Assembly: GCF_025602895.1 (NCBI RefSeq)
Contig: NW_026516271.1
Coordinates: 62,001 to 126,000, forward strand
DNA from: Polychytrium aggregatum
Taxonomy: Eukaryota; Chytridiomycota; Chytridiomycetes; Polychytriales
Direction of reading: 5' to 3'
Length of the DNA stretch: 64,000 nucleotides
The stretch's first letter is position 1, and the number at the start of each line of letters is the position of its first letter. The translations under genes and the position numbers were made by a program. Below, piece after piece: positions 33,096 to 46,263 of the stretch. Under the pieces are notes generated by a model. It was given only the letters and a program-made list of their open reading frames with translations. It did no database searches and had not been told where the DNA came from.

Positions 33096-36000
33096 ATGAA
33101 GCTCTGGAGTCTCCTCCGATTGTATCTCGTCTCGCTCTTGGCCCTCGGCGCTGCCGCCGAGCTCTCGGTCAAGGAGGCCTATGAGCTGGCTGAAAAGTCG
33201 GTGCTCTTCATCGAAGAGGTCGAGTTCCAGGACAGCATCTCCACCGGCTCCTGGGTCGTCTTTTTCGGCACCAAGTGGTGCCCCCACTGCCAAAAGTACT
33301 GTGAATGCATCGAGTGCATGCCGCATCTCTGGTCCATCTCGGATTCCCCGTCTCTGCCGATCTCGTTGATCTGCGATCTAAGCCGTGCGCCAACGGGCGA
33401 TTCGCTCCTGCTCAGAGCTTTGGCAACGAACCCCCCCTGACTCCTGTGCCATCGTTATCCATCGCTGATCGCACCATCCTCGATCGCCTATACTGCTGCC
33501 TCCACGACTAATCCCACGCATCGTTAACGGGAACATATCCAACCATCGCCGACACGGCTGCTCGCTCTGTTATCCACACCCACAAGACTGACCCCCAAGT
33601 GGCTCAAGATGCAGCAGGCCGTCCAGGAATACGCACCCAACTTCAACGTCCGCAAAGTCGAATGCACCCGGAACGAGGGCAAGTCATATCTGATGCTAGA
33701 CAAGCCGCTCGCTTATCTTGCCACGCCCTGGGTCACTCCTGGCTGCGCGGCACCAAACTTGAACTAGCATGCTTATCCCGTCATCATATCCCGGGACTCT
33801 ACAGCTTTCTGTGACGGCCAGAACATCCAGGGATACCCAACTCTCAAACTGTAAGATACTCTTGCCGGTGACTCGGCTCGTGGAAGCGGCACTATACTTG
33901 GCGGCTTGTTCGTTTCCGAGGACGCTGCTTCAATCTGGACCCACCCTCGTGTACTCGCTGACCTCCCGTTCCGCACAGTTTTGTCGATGGCAAGTTCGTT
34001 GAGGAGCTTCCCGACAGAGCCATTGTCGATGAAGATACTCTCATCAAGTACGCCAAAGAAAAGGCCATCGCCAGCAAACCCAAGGAGGACTATGTCAACA
34101 AGCTTAAGGCCCTGGCTCTGTCCCAGTCCTCGGGCTCGTCCGTCAATCCCAAGGGCGAGTTGGTTCATCTCACCCAAAACACCTTCCCTGATGTAGGATA
34201 TGCTTCGAGGCTTGCTGTGGATGTTCGATCGCAGTGATGGCGCATCAACCCGCAGAGCTGTTCATGCAGTCGACTGCTGCCAAAGGGCTGAATCGCTCAC
34301 TCACGAACTCTTGCTCATCATTCGCTTCATGCAGGCGTCGAGCAGCCAACCTTGGTTTGTGGTAAGTCGATCTGACAGAGGCTTCACCCGCACCATCTCC
34401 TCTGCCTGCTCGCAGAGAATGTATATATTTCCAGCACAATTTCCACCCAACGGCCGCTGTCGTTGTCGCTGACATGCCCTCCATCACCCGCCTTGATCAG
34501 ATGTTCCATGCTCCCTGGTGTGGCCACTGCAAAAATGTAAGATCCTGACCCAATCAACAGTTCAGCCCCGCCGCGGCAACGGCGTGAATGGGGTATTTGG
34601 TGACTGATGATCCTGCCTTCGTCGTACGTAGCTGGCACCCACCTGGGAGGTTCTTGCCCGCGAGCTCAAAAACAAAGTCAATGTGGGCAAGGTCGATTGC
34701 ACCGTCGAAACTGGTGCGTATACCTGTTTGATCGCTCGTGTCCAATGGATTTCGTGCAGCTTCCCTTGCGCTTGCGACTTTTATCCTCCTGGGTCAACTC
34801 ACAATGCTAACGCACTGGCTCTCCCTGAATCCAATCGATGAATCCTTTTCGGATCCAGGCCTCCAGAAAAAGTACAAGATTGCCGGTTTCCCCACTCTGA
34901 AAATGTGAGTGGCACCAACGACATTTGCAATCGAATCGCATTGCTCTACAGGCGCCATTCGTCTCCAGAGTCTAAGCCAACCTCCGCTGACCTGCTTTAC
35001 TTGTGCTGCCATCTCTGCCTCTAGTCTACAGGGCTCCAACGAGATTGGAGAGTACCGAGGTGCGCGTACCCTGGACGCCCTTCGCGATTACGCCCTCAAG
35101 GTCTTCAAGTAAGTATCTCTGAGAAAGTGGGGGCTCTGGCTTCTCGCTCCATCTGTCGCTGCGAAAGAACATATCCGCGTCCGCATCACTCTAATCCGTG
35201 TCTGGCACCGCGCCTCCAGCAAGCCCGTCTTTGCCCCGATTCTCGCCAGCGATATCGCCACCGCTCGCTCGTCCCATGAGATCTCGTTCTTCTATGTCTA
35301 CAACCCTGTCGGAGCTTCCGAGGAATCTCTGGTGCGTGTCTTGACGGCCAAGAAGGCCAGCATCCTGTTCCGACTGTTACTATTGAATCTGTTTCTTCGG
35401 CAACATCCTTGTGCGAAATGCCGATCGCATTCTCCATCTGATGCGCATGCCACCATTCACGTTATCCGTCTTGAAACAGCACGCTTTCATCAACGTTGCC
35501 AAGGCCAACCGCGTCGATTCCCACTTTTACATCGTCCCTGATGCCGCTGGCTTCAAGTCGTTCAACATTGCTGACAACTCGGGACCTATTATTGTCGCCT
35601 CCAAAGACGATGGCGCGACCTTTGCTCTCTACGGCGACAGCCTCAGCGACGAGGGCTCGCTCACTCAGTGGGTTGCCAAGCACAAGGTCCCGGTTGTGCC
35701 GGAGGTTACCGGCGCCAATTCGCAGCGCATCCTGGGAGGCAACAACGTGGTTGTCATGGCTATCGTCCATGGATCCGAGCAAAGCCAGAAGCAGGGTGTT
35801 CTGAAGCAGATCCGCTTGGCTGCGACCGAGTTCGCTGAAAAGTCCGACGCCACCGATGTTTCGTTTGTCTGGCTGGATGGCGAGCAGTTCGATAGCTACA
35901 TCTTGCGCGTTTTCAAACTCAAGACTCACAACCTGCCGGCCCTCATCATTATGGACCCCAAGGTGCGTCTGTCTGCCGACGACTGCTTTGAATGGCCATG

Positions 36001-36582
36001 CCCGGTCGTTTGTTCGCTCACAGGCTCATTTACTTGCATCACTTGACAATTCCAGACCGAGCTGTACTACGATACTGGCGCGGACGGCGAGCGATTCGAG
36101 TTGAGATCGAGCGCCATTGTTACTGCAGCCGTGAGCGTCGCCAAGCACGATGCAGCCCTGACTGTAAGTAGAGCTTTTGTTGAGCGTCAAGGTCCCAATG
36201 CGACCAGGTCGCTAACCTGACGGACTCTGGCTTCCAGCCCAAGTACATCAACTCGTGGTTCTCGACCCAGATGCGCCGCGTTGGCAAGGTTCTCAGCCCT
36301 CTCGGAGTAAGTCGATGGGGTCGAATCGATCCCCCAAGGCCAGCTGCGTCTGCTGCACAATGCCAAGTGCATGGCTGGCCTTGCGCACGCCGAAAACGTG
36401 CTGACCCAGAGTCTGCCCGTTGTGGGCCCACCCAGCTAACAGCAGCCCTTTCCTTTCAGATCTTCGTCCTGCGCCATCCGATCGTCTCGATAGCCGTTGT
36501 GATCAGCGGTATCCTTTACTTTATCTATTGGGTCATGAAGGACGACACTCCTGCGGACTACCACACCGTCAAGAGCGAGTAG
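33096..36582 (+). CDS. ER membrane protein disulfide isomerase (multi-thioredoxin, TMX3-like)
   Basis: Predicted ER oxidoreductase that forms or rearranges disulfides. The start at 33096 gives a signal peptide (MKLWSLLRLYLVSLLALGAA). The first thioredoxin domain has a CPHC active site (FFGTKWCPHCQKY near 33280) and the cis-Pro loop GYPTLKL. A second has CGHC (MFHAPWCGHCKN near 34510) and the loop GFPTLKI. Two redox-inactive thioredoxin-like regions follow (ISFFYVYNPVGASEESL; VVVMAIVHGSEQSQKQGV, DATDVSFVWLDGEQF). A transmembrane helix (IVSIAVVISGILYFIYWV) near the C-terminus leaves a short acidic cytosolic tail ending KSE. There is no KDEL signal, so retention would depend on the anchor. The gene is split into a dozen or more small exons. 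Domain layout resembles TMX3 or yeast Eps1. Confidence 0.82.
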
Positions 36583-37022
36583 ATCCTATGGCCGCCGTGA
36601 TCGAGGCTCTCGAGCACACGCTCTGGCGATGAGCTTGCATCGAGTTCCGATGCCTCTGCTGGTTTACATCGTGATCAATAGAGCTTGGGCCGACTGCTTG
36701 CTGGACGCAATCGCATACTCGGTCGCTGCATCAACGAGGCATCTCGGGGAACCCATATCGATGACACTCGCTCCAATATCGTGCCTGTAGATCCCGTTAC
36801 CTCCTCTTGATCATTTCCCGCCGCCATTGCAACTGCTTGGGAGACGGCGGCGACTGTGGGTGTTTCTGAGCAAGTCGCACTCTGTATTGGATATGCTGTA
36901 CAATCGGTCTCGAGCGAGATGGCATGCGGGTCTCGAAGGACAATAGGGTTGTTGTTTGCGGGAAGGAGAAGGCGATTGATATGGTCAGGGTCGGGCCGGG
37001 GAGCCCAACGATTCAGGTCCGC
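36583..37022. other. Intergenic region between convergent genes
   Basis: About 440 bases between the 3' ends of the disulfide isomerase and prefoldin genes. No feature could be supported. Confidence 0.55.
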
Positions 37023-38041
37023 TTAGTTCTTGACCTGAATGTTCCACTTCTTCTGGAACTCGACCATGTCGTCCTCCTTCTTCTTGTACTGCTGGGCGAG
37101 GGTCTGAATGAGCTTGGAAATCTGTGGCGCCCACCCAGTTGTGAGTGCGTGGTGCGTTGATCATCGTTGGTCGTCGTTGAGATCGATCCGAGCACCCATG
37201 TTCAACCGGGTGATTCCCGTAATACATTGTGCACAATTCCAGATCAGATATCCGTCGTTTAGCCAAGGCGCCCGATTCAAGCCGGCAGAGGTTCGCCAGC
37301 AGTTGGGATGTCGCATTCCGTCGATGGACAGCCAAGATCGAATCAAGCGGCCAGTCGCCAGTCGCCAGTCCGTCGTAAATAGGATCAGCCAAAGGTGTCG
37401 TATCGTTAGTCCAGTTCAGTCCAGTTTAGTCCAGTTTAGTCCAGTTTAGTCCAGTCCGGCTCAGTCCAGTCTGCAGCCTACACTTCTGCTACTAGCCCTC
37501 TGCACAGGATGCTTCTCTTGGTTTCTCCCTCGTGGCAATCTCCCTCGTGGCAATCTCCCTCGTGGCAATCTCCCTCCAGACGTCCCGAGCAGCCGGCCGC
37601 ACTTACACCGTCCATGTTGGTCGAAACGGCCGGCAGGACTTCCTTGACGGTGCGCTCGACCAGGACGCCGCCAACCAGCCGGAAGCACTTGCGATCGCCT
37701 TGCAGAGGGGAGATGGTGTCAACCACGAGCTGGTGCTCATCCTTCTCCATCTCGAGCTCGCCGATCTTTTGGGCGATCGCCTGGAGCTCCTGCTTCAAGG
37801 CGTTGAACTGGACACCGCACCGCAGCAACGGCACCACAAGGGGGTAATAAACGAAATCAGCAGATCATACGGGGCACAGAAGAGACGCCGTCGGTGGGCG
37901 GATCTTCAAATCAGGAGGTGCCTGGAATCAGCGGTTGCGCTGCCGATCCGGCAGGATGCCTCAAAGCGACGCAGATCTGGCCGCACCTGCACTCACCTGG
38001 CTGATGATGTCCTTGTCGGACGGTCTTTCGGATGAGCTCAT
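37023..38041 (-). CDS. PFD2: Prefoldin subunit 2
   Basis: Beta-type subunit of the hexameric prefoldin chaperone, which captures unfolded actin and tubulin and passes them to the CCT chaperonin. Exon 1 starts at 38041 (MSSSERPSDKDIISQ) and ends at a GTGAGT donor. Exon 2 carries the first helix and the beta hairpin: FNALKQELQAIAQKIGELEM, DEHQLVVDTI, then DRKCFRLVGGVLVERTVKEV, the most conserved signature of the family. After a roughly 500-base intron the last exon supplies the second helix (ISKLIQTLAQQYKKKEDDM and FQKKWNIQ), with the stop at 37025-37023. Three exons give about 120 residues, normal for the family. The large intron contains two tandem repeats. Confidence 0.9.
37405..37470. repeat. 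GTCCAGTTTA decamer repeat in the prefoldin intron
   Basis: Roughly six tandem, slightly diverged copies of a 10-base unit. It lies within the second intron of the prefoldin 2 gene. Confidence 0.85.
37530..37585. repeat. 17-base tandem repeat in the prefoldin gene
   Basis: Three exact copies of a 17-base unit (CTCGTGGCAATCTCCCT) near the exon 2/intron 2 boundary of the prefoldin 2 gene. Confidence 0.85.
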
Positions 38042-38428
38042 GTCTGTGGCTGGCGATCAGGGGCGGCGCTGGACGGGGCGAGCAGGCAGATGGCGGACAA
38101 AGATGGCAGGAGTGTTGCAGGCGCGGCGTTTGCTCCCTTGGCCGTGGCCCTGGGCATCGCACCGGCAGGCCCAGCGATGCGATGCGATGCAACATGCTTG
38201 TCCCCGAGATCGCAGCGCTGGTGCCCCTACAGTCGAGTAGATATCCGGTGCAGTCGGCGGTACGGGGGGATGCGCCGCCGATTGGCAGGCCCACAATGGC
38301 TCGCTTGGATCAGGACAGCAGCTCCAAACCTCGTCGCTCAGCGCTCGTGTGGTCCTTGCGTCTCTGTCCTGCTGGCCCCTGCCATCTGCCGCCCCCTCCA
38401 GCTTCGACTCTGAATCGGATTCCTGGTC
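38042..38428. other. Divergent promoter region of prefoldin 2 and Vps53
   Basis: Nearly 390 bases between two start codons on opposite strands. No specific element is recognised. Confidence 0.5.
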
Positions 38429-41400
38429 ATGTCTCTCGCCACTCCTGAGCGGCCCTCGCACGCCGAGCCGCACGACGACGAGGCCGACGATATGATGGTC
38501 AGCCATGGGCTGCTGGTGCTTTCGCCCGAGCTAGACCAGAGCATATCGACGATTGTGCAGTCCAAGGATCCTTTGGACCACAGCGAGTTCAATCCCGTGT
38601 CGTACATCAACGAGCTCTTCCCAAACGGTAACGATGGCTTCCGAGGGCGATTCGCCGATCCGTCAGCATCCTGGCATGACGGCCGCTGCTGGCTCCGGCT
38701 ATCATTCCTCGGAAACGGCCCGATGTATGGCTGCTCGGTCGCAAGGGCCATGCCCGAGCTATCTAGTTTTGCAAATGCTTACCCTGGCAAATCGACAACC
38801 TCTTTCGGATATGCCTTCGTTCTACTTCGTCGGGGGCCATGCAACCAACACACTCCTCCAGAGCAAGCCCTCTCCTCAATCGATGATGTACTCAAGCGGC
38901 TGCGTTCCAAGACCAAGAAGCTCGACAGGGAGATCAAGGAGCTGCTGCATTCGCAAGTCAATGACAATCAGACTCGAGTGGACCTGGAGGAGACCAAGCA
39001 GGCGATTATGGTAGGCAGCCCCTGTCTGCGGCAGCTAAGCGCAAGCCCCCAGGCTGCATATCGACACGGCTGCAGTCTTACCTGTGACGATGGACCTAGA
39101 CCCTGTACGATAGAATCAAAAAGATCAAGGAGAAGGCCGCATCCTCTGAAAAGACCGTCCACGAGATTACCAAGGACATCAAGTCGCTCGACCAGGCCAA
39201 GCAGAACATCACATTCTCGATTACCGTTCTGCGGAGATTGCAGATGCTGGGTATGCACATTGCTATCCGTGGTGTCGTCGGTTGGACCGGGATATGCAGA
39301 GGCCGTGGGGTCAAGTGCTGCCAGCAGCATTTCCGAGGCTCCCCCATTGAATCGGGCTTGGGACAGGGCAGGGAGCGAAACCGTGCGAATCGGTTTCTGG
39401 GCACATCTACATGGCTCAACTGAGTGCACCCCGGTTGGAGCGCCGTCTCTCGATCGATTTGATCTTCCAAGATGCTCATCTGCGCCGATGTGGTGCTTTC
39501 CTCCTTTGCTCTGCTTCCTTGGACTAAACTCCCAGTCAGCACAATCGATCAGCTTAGGGTGATGATTCTGAAGAAGCGCTACGCTGAAGCAGCCCAGCTC
39601 CTGCAGGTTCGGAGCCTTGTCCAAGCAAGATACACCTCTTTCAGTCCGCAGCTCTAACGGCCAGCGCTTGCCTCTCACCAACAGGTCATGCTGCAGCTCC
39701 TGGAGCACTTCAGAGGGTACAAAAGCATTGGGCAAATCCTCTCGCTCTACGACATCATCAATCAGCTGCAGATCGATCTCCGGAGACAGATCGTCAATGA
39801 CTTTGAGTCAGCCTTTGTCGGCGGCGCGCTGCGAACCATGAAAGTCACCCTGAATGATGCCTGTCTTGTGCTGGATGTGCTCGAGGGTGATGCCAGGTAT
39901 GGTGCCCCGTCAATGATGCGAAATCAGCAACAGCGCATATGGGGGCGATGTGAGCGCTGCTCTGGTTGGAGCGTATCCGGCTACCTAAAAGTAACTCTGT
40001 CTGGGGATATCTGTTCCTCAGGAAGCAGATAATCGACTGGTACTGCGAGCTGCAACTCAAGGACTATCGTGCCATCTTCAAGGCCAATCCCGAGGTCTGG
40101 TTCTGTCGGCTTGCATCTGCTTCTGCACCAGCTCTGGCGTTTGCGATCACGATTCCGTCTGCGCTTGACCTTACTCGGTTCCTTTCGGCGCACATCTACT
40201 GGTGGGATGTAGGTTGGATCGCTCGACAATGTGTCACGCCGATATGCGTGGCTTAAGCGACTGCTAAAGACATACGACGAAGAACATAGCTCGGTTTTCA
40301 TACCCGCGTGGAAGGTTGCCGAGACTCTGTCGCTAAAGTTCTGCCAGGAGACCAAGTACGTGTCGCTATCTGGGCATCAGGCTATCGAGCTCACCGGCCG
40401 TGGCAGCGAGAGAGCACGACTCGCCGCATAGTTGACCCATGTTCTAACACAGGCCTGTACCATTATATCTGCAGAAAACAGCTCTCGGATGTACTGCTGC
40501 GAGCCGATGCCGTCTCTGATGTCAAGATCCTGCTTTCTGCCATCCATGTCACCATCGATTTTGAGGCCAAGCTTGAGAAGCGATTCAGCGGCTCGATCGA
40601 GGATACACTGCAGGCCATGATGGATGACAGCGAGACTCTGCAATCGACGGCCGCGAGCCCATTCTACAAGGCTATATCGCTGTGTTTTGAACCGTACCTA
40701 AAGCACTACATTGACTACGAGGATGCGTGAGTATCGAGAATCATCCGGAACGACGCGTGATGCAGTTGGGGCGAGGATACATACGCCAAGTGGGTTGTAC
40801 CGGATCAAGACGAGGAGTTCTGGCGACTGCTAACTCACTGTCAAACGACGCTGGTGTTCCCATCGCGTGGTCCTCGCCTCTCATCGGCCATTGCGACAAC
40901 TGAAACGACGCGACTCATCAGTAATCTGCGAGGAATGATGGAGGGATACAAATCAAGCGACCTCTCCAGCGAAGAAGACACTGTTCTTGCGTCCAGCACC
41001 GATCTGTTCTACTATTACAGGCAGACGCTTGTGCAATGCTCAAAGTACTCTGTGCGGAAGCCGTTCCTCGATCTCGCGCGGCTTTTTTCCAAATATCTGC
41101 GCATCTATGCAGACTACTTGACTGCGAAGATGCAGAGGTGGGTGTAAATGTGTCGCAGTCACAATCTACGTCTGCACTGGAAACGCCTCTGCCACACCCG
41201 TCGCTGGATTTGGAGAGACTTGGTGCTTGGCCGTGCTTGGACAGGAAATATGGCTGCCTGCTCATGGGTTACATCGCTTCTACATGACATGAAGGGACGA
41301 GAAGAAGGTGCTTACAAACGAAGATATCCGAATCATCGCCACTATAATCAACACGGCGGACTATTGCTCCTCAACCACATCACAAGTAGGCACAGTGTGG

Positions 41401-43036
41401 CCACGAGTTTGTAATGCGTGGCGTTGTTCACAGAGGCGTATCTGTGGCTCGATATAGCTGCCCATTTCCGCATCGCTGATTGACGCTGGCATCCTTTGTG
41501 CACGATTTCACCATCCCTTGGCAGCTCGAGGAGAAGTTGGTTGAGAAAATCGATGACGAGTTCAAAACGATGATCAGCATGAGCGGCGAGAGCGACGCCT
41601 TTGTGACGTGAGTATCCGCACAGTCAACGATAGATGCGTCTCTTCAGCAGAACTGGAACTGATTGGCGCTTTGCTTCCGCATCCACCGAGCAGCGTAACG
41701 GGGACAGCAATGAGGATCCTCATCCGCGGATTCGAAAACAGCATCGAGCCAGCTCTCGTCGCAATGTCGAAGCGCAATTGGGGTACGCTCGAATCTGTGG
41801 GCGATCAGAGCGAATACGTCACACAGATCGGCAACGTTCTCTCGGCCAGCGCCGCGGTCCTGAGGAGCTCCCTCTCTGGGCAGAAGTACTTTCGCACCTT
41901 CTGCGACAAGTTTTCAGAGTGAGTGCTGCCTTTGCAGCTCTCAGACCGACATGCGAGTCTGTGATCAATCCGCAAACGTGCCGGCAGGAAGCAGACTCGG
42001 CAACTAATCAGGAGGATGTTTTCTGTCGCTGTTGTACTGGTGTCCACCAGCTCGTTGCTGCAAAAGTTCAATAACAACATCTTCAAGTGCAAGCCCATCA
42101 ACGAAGTGGGAGCAGAACAGGTTCGCGCCGTCCCCAAACCAACAAGCTCAGCAGCGTCGATTGGTCGTGCATTCGCTGCGGCGCTGAGTTGACTGACTGC
42201 TTGCCGAGCCTGAGCGGCCACACTCGAAAGCTTGTTCACATAACTCTCTGACACACCTACATCTTCCACCCAGATGCTCTTGGATACGTATGCGCTGAAA
42301 ACGATTCTTCTCCACATTGCAACCATTGGAAATGACCCCGATGTGCAGCCCCCTGCAACGTAAGTATATCTCTCAACTCCCGGCTGACTGAGGGACTTTT
42401 GGCGGCTATCCACTCCATGAAATTGTCGGCGATGGACGGAAGCGTCGATCATGACCTGGAGTGTGGTTGTGCAATGCAAACTCAATCAAGCTGCAGCAGA
42501 AGGCGACCTTACCCAAGCACAACGTGCATTTCACACCCACAGATACATCAAGCTCCTCGGAAAGGGCGTTTCGAAGGTCGAGCAGCTCCTAAAGGTGGTG
42601 CTGAGTTCGCACGAGCCCATGGAGGGCCTGGTCGAGACCTATCTCTTGCTCTTTGGCGACTACAACGTGGGCAACTTCCAGAAGGTCTTGGAGCTCAAGG
42701 TAGGTTGCTGCGTAGCTACTGTTCGGGAGAAGCAGAGGCCGATACCTGTGCCAACAACTAGCTTTGTGACTTTCTGGCTGTGGCGCTGGATTGGCATCCG
42801 TCGCTCTCACGGCGGATGTGCACTCGCAGGGCCTCAAGCGAGCCGAGCAGCAAAGCATTGTCGAGTATTTCCAGACCCGCATCCCGGTCGGCTCGGCCCA
42901 GACTATGTCGACGATCGGCGTGGCGTCCGCCAACTCGCCCAATCCGTTCCAGATGAACGCCGGTGCGGCAGGCAAAAACATCAAGGAGGGCTTTGAGAAG
43001 CTGGTTGCCGGCATCAACATCACCAAGCGGAGTTGA
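38429..43036 (+). CDS. VPS53: Vps53, subunit of the GARP/EARP tethering complexes
   Basis: Vps53 is a core subunit of the GARP complex, which tethers endosome-derived vesicles at the trans-Golgi. The start at 38429 leads to the family's N-terminal motif: QSKDPLDHSEFNPVSYINEL, then LFPN. After an intron comes the coiled coil (LKRLRSKTKKLDREIKELL, IKKIKEKAASSEKTVHEI, QNITFSITVLRRLQML). Next come YKSIGQILSLYDIINQLQ, GALRTMKVTLNDACLVLDVL and RYAWLKRLLKTYDEEHSSVF. Then FYKAISLCFEPYLKHYIDYE is followed by helical C-terminal exons, including EPMEGLVETYLLLFGDYNV and ending in INITKRS at 43036. At least a dozen small exons are needed. Some internal borders between 40.7 and 42.4 kb are uncertain, but the family is clear throughout its length. 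Confidence 0.9.
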
Positions 43037-43644
43037 TGGGCACTCTCTGGTGCATGCGGTGCGGAAGCATGCCGCTGTGATGTGCGAGGCGCAAATGCGA
43101 TATACAACGTACCGATTTTGAAACAGGACACCTCGGCATGCTGGCTTGTATGCCCTATGTGGGTCGTGTGGCTAGTGTGGATAGAATGCTGATCGGTCTG
43201 GCTGAATGATGCCGATCGGCACCAATATAATCCGTTCCAGCGACTCTGTTCTGCTCTGTCCTGCGTCTTCCTCCCTCATCGCAGGCGTGTCTTCTTGCCA
43301 TGACTTGCAATGACATCACTCGCAGAGGCGACTGCGATCCAGCACAAGGAGCTCTGTTGTCTGGTGCTGCGCCGGCCGTCGCCCCAGAACAGCCGGCCCA
43401 CATGGACCGACGGAAAAACATCAAAGCCGAGCGCCCCACCGCCCCGGCGCCGTGGAAACCGTCATGCGGTCCCTCAATCTCCGACTGGCGCGGTGCAGGT
43501 GGGTCGAGCCTGACAAATCGAGCCGGGCTACAAATACCCCCCCCCTGGCACGCAGGACTGCTGTTCCCCCACCCCAGCGCAGATCTGCTCGTTCAGCCTC
43601 CCCGCTCTCCAACCTTCTGTTCGTCCGCCACCGTCATCCCCACC
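43037..43644. other. Intergenic region with a solo transposon terminus
   Basis: About 600 bases between Vps53 and the aldo-keto reductase. At 43114-43132, TTTTGAAACAGGACACC resembles the left terminus of the 544-bp element. It is preceded by TACAACGTACC, also present just before the Fanzor remnant near 26643. A CTACAAATA stretch near 43530 could be a TATA-like promoter element. Confidence 0.55.
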
Positions 43645-45899
43645 ATGGCTTCTGAAGTCCCCAAGATGGAATACCGCCACCTCGGCAACTCGGGTCTGAA
43701 GGTCTCCGTGCTCTCGCTCGGTGGCTGGCTCACCTATGGTGGCTCGGTCCAGGAAGGTGCGCAGAGCATCCGACCCCGGCACGCTGCATGGATCCGTCTT
43801 TGATCGAGCGGGCTTTGGCAACTTTTGCCCGGCTCCTGTTGCTCACCCGCTTCGCCCCGCTTGCAGAGGCCGCCCTCGAATGCATGCGAGTTGCCTACGA
43901 GAACGGCGTCAACTTCTTTGACAACGCTGAGGCGTATGCCTGTAAGTACCGCAGCGTTCCTCCCCCTCCCTTGCCGACGCCTGCCTGCGGTCCAGTGTTT
44001 TGGTTTGGTTTGGTTTGGTTTGGTTTGGTTGTTCTTGCCAGCTGACTCGCTTTTGCTTCTCACCAACGCCAGCTGGCAAGTCCGAGGAGCTCTTTGGCAA
44101 GGCTTTCCAAAAGTTTGGCTGGGATCGCTCGACCTACATCGTCAGCACCAAGGTGAGCCGGGGTGCCCTCATCCTCCCTGGCGTTTGCACTGACCCCCCC
44201 CCGGCCAATACCGCATTGATCGGGTATGCGTCCAGATCCATCCCGCCCGTTCTTGTTTCCCGCTAACGACTCGGCTGTGGATCAGATCTTCTGGGGTGGC
44301 GAAGGTGTCAACCAGCGTGGTCTGAGCCGCAAGCACATCATCGAGGGCACCAACGCTGCTCTCAAGCGCCTCGGCCTGGTAAGGCGATCGACATGCATCT
44401 GCCTGATGCACATATTGTGATATGCTGCTGTGTAGACTGTGGCTCACTCGAGCGGCTCTTGCAGGACTATGTCGACCTGATCTTTGCCCATCGCCCGGAC
44501 ACCTCAACTCCCATGGAGGAAGTCGGTACGTTGTCGTTGTTTGCACACACAAGCAGCAACTGGCCACCCCACTGCTGCCCAGTATGACGGGTTTGGCGGC
44601 ATTTGCCCCTGGCTCATGCAAACGCTGCGCGAGTACTTGGATCGGCGCGCAGGTACGCATTCTGCATTCTCATCTAACCCCCACGACGCTTTGCGCTTCC
44701 AGTTCGTGCCTTCAACTGGGTCATCGACCAAGGCAAGGCTTTCTACTGGGGCACCTCGGAGTGGTCTGCTGAGCAGATCACCGATGCCCATCGTATTGCC
44801 GAGAAGCTCGGTCTGATCGGTCCTCTGGTGAGTGGACACATCGAGCACGTTTGTCTTGCCAGCAACGAGACGTGGGCGAGTTTGTACCAGCCGCTCCATA
44901 GCCGGCGGCGCCACTAACCGTTCTTTCCCACTTACCCATGCCATCTCATCGATATTCAGATGGAGCAGCCTCAGTACCACATGTTCCACCGCGAGAGAGT
45001 AAGAGGCCCGGTCGTGTGCGAGCATGCCGTTTCGTAACGATCTGTGGTTGCGCGTCTAACATGTCCGCCACGGCCATTTGCAGTTCGAGGTCGAGTACGC
45101 TCCTCTCTATCAGAAGTACGGTCTGGGTAAGTCCGTGCTCTCACTGCATGGCATCGAGTGTTGTCATCATCGAGTCGCCCGAGGGTGACGGGGGGACGCA
45201 CGGGGACCGCCATCGCTGCGGTCGAGAACAGCCGTTCTGATCCACTGTGCTTTGTCTGTCCAGGCACCACCATCTGGTCCCCTCTTGCCTCGGGCATCCT
45301 CACGGGCAAGTACAGCAAGGGCGTCCCCGAGGACTCGCGCCTCAACCTCCAGACTGAAATGGGCAAGTACCTCCGCAACGAGTACTTGGAATCCGAAAAG
45401 GGCCGCCAGAACATCCAAAAGGCGATCAGCCTTGAGGTAGGTTTGCTTAGTGCGGAGCGAGCATATGGATGAGATCGTCGAACGAGAGCGACCACCGACA
45501 TTGGACTCGTGGGCCTAACTGCCTGCTTTTTGCTGTGCGACGCTGTCTGGTCTGCTGTCTCTAGCCCATTGCCAAGAAGATCGGTGCCTCGCTCAGCCAG
45601 CTTGCCATCGCCTGGTGCATCAAAAACTCCAACGTTTCTACTGTCATCATGGGTAATGTGTCCACGACCCTGGCGACTCCTGGCAGTGTCCATCCTGGCT
45701 CACGAGCAAACCCAGCTGTGCTGACACATGGTGGCGCTTTTGTTTGCTCGATTGGTTCGTCTCAGGCGCCAGCAAGGTCTCGCAGCTCGAGGAGAACCTC
45801 AAGGCTCGCCAGTTTGTGCCTCTCTTGACCGACGAGATTATTGCCGAGATCGAAGCTGTGCTTGACAACAAGCCCAAGCCCACTCCCAACCTCCGCTAA
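43645..45899 (+). CDS. Aldo-keto reductase, voltage-gated K+ channel beta-subunit type
   Basis: NADPH-dependent aldo-keto reductase of the AKR6/Kv-beta group. Animal members bind Kv channels; fungal and plant ones act mostly as soluble reductases. The start at 43645 ([20 protein letters not shown]) is followed by small exons. These give [10 protein letters not shown], the catalytic Asp and Tyr in [10 protein letters not shown], the Lys in STKIFWGGEG and the IFAHRPD strand. Then come [44 protein letters not shown] and the cofactor-binding end [17 protein letters not shown]. The stop is at 45897-45899. Length is close to the family norm of about 340 residues. An intron near 44000 contains a TTTGG repeat. 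The gene lies between two solo transposon termini. Confidence 0.9.
43997..44030. repeat. TTTGG pentamer microsatellite
   Basis: Six to seven copies of a pentamer inside an intron of the aldo-keto reductase gene. Confidence 0.9.
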
Positions 45900-46263
45900 T
45901 GGGCCGCACTTTCTCGCCCAAACACCTCCGACTCGGTGCGAGGGTGCTGCCTCGGTTGTCATCCAGCCACGGTGTACTTTCGGGAGGTGCTCTGGCAGCG
46001 CTGCTGATTTCCGAGTATCTTCTCCCCTCCCTGTCCGCGAGCTCTTGGCCAGATATCCAGCCAGGAAGTAGCTAGCTCGCGTGTACTCTCCGTCGGTATC
46101 GCAATATACTCAGCGCCGTCCATGGGAACGGTGTGTCGTATAGCAGCACATGAGGGCGATCCGAGCCGGAATGGGGACAGCCTTTGGGATATCGCGGCTA
46201 TGTCATGGCATTGTTGTTCTGGGGATTTCACACATCAAGCGCGATGGCATTGGGGGACAAAAT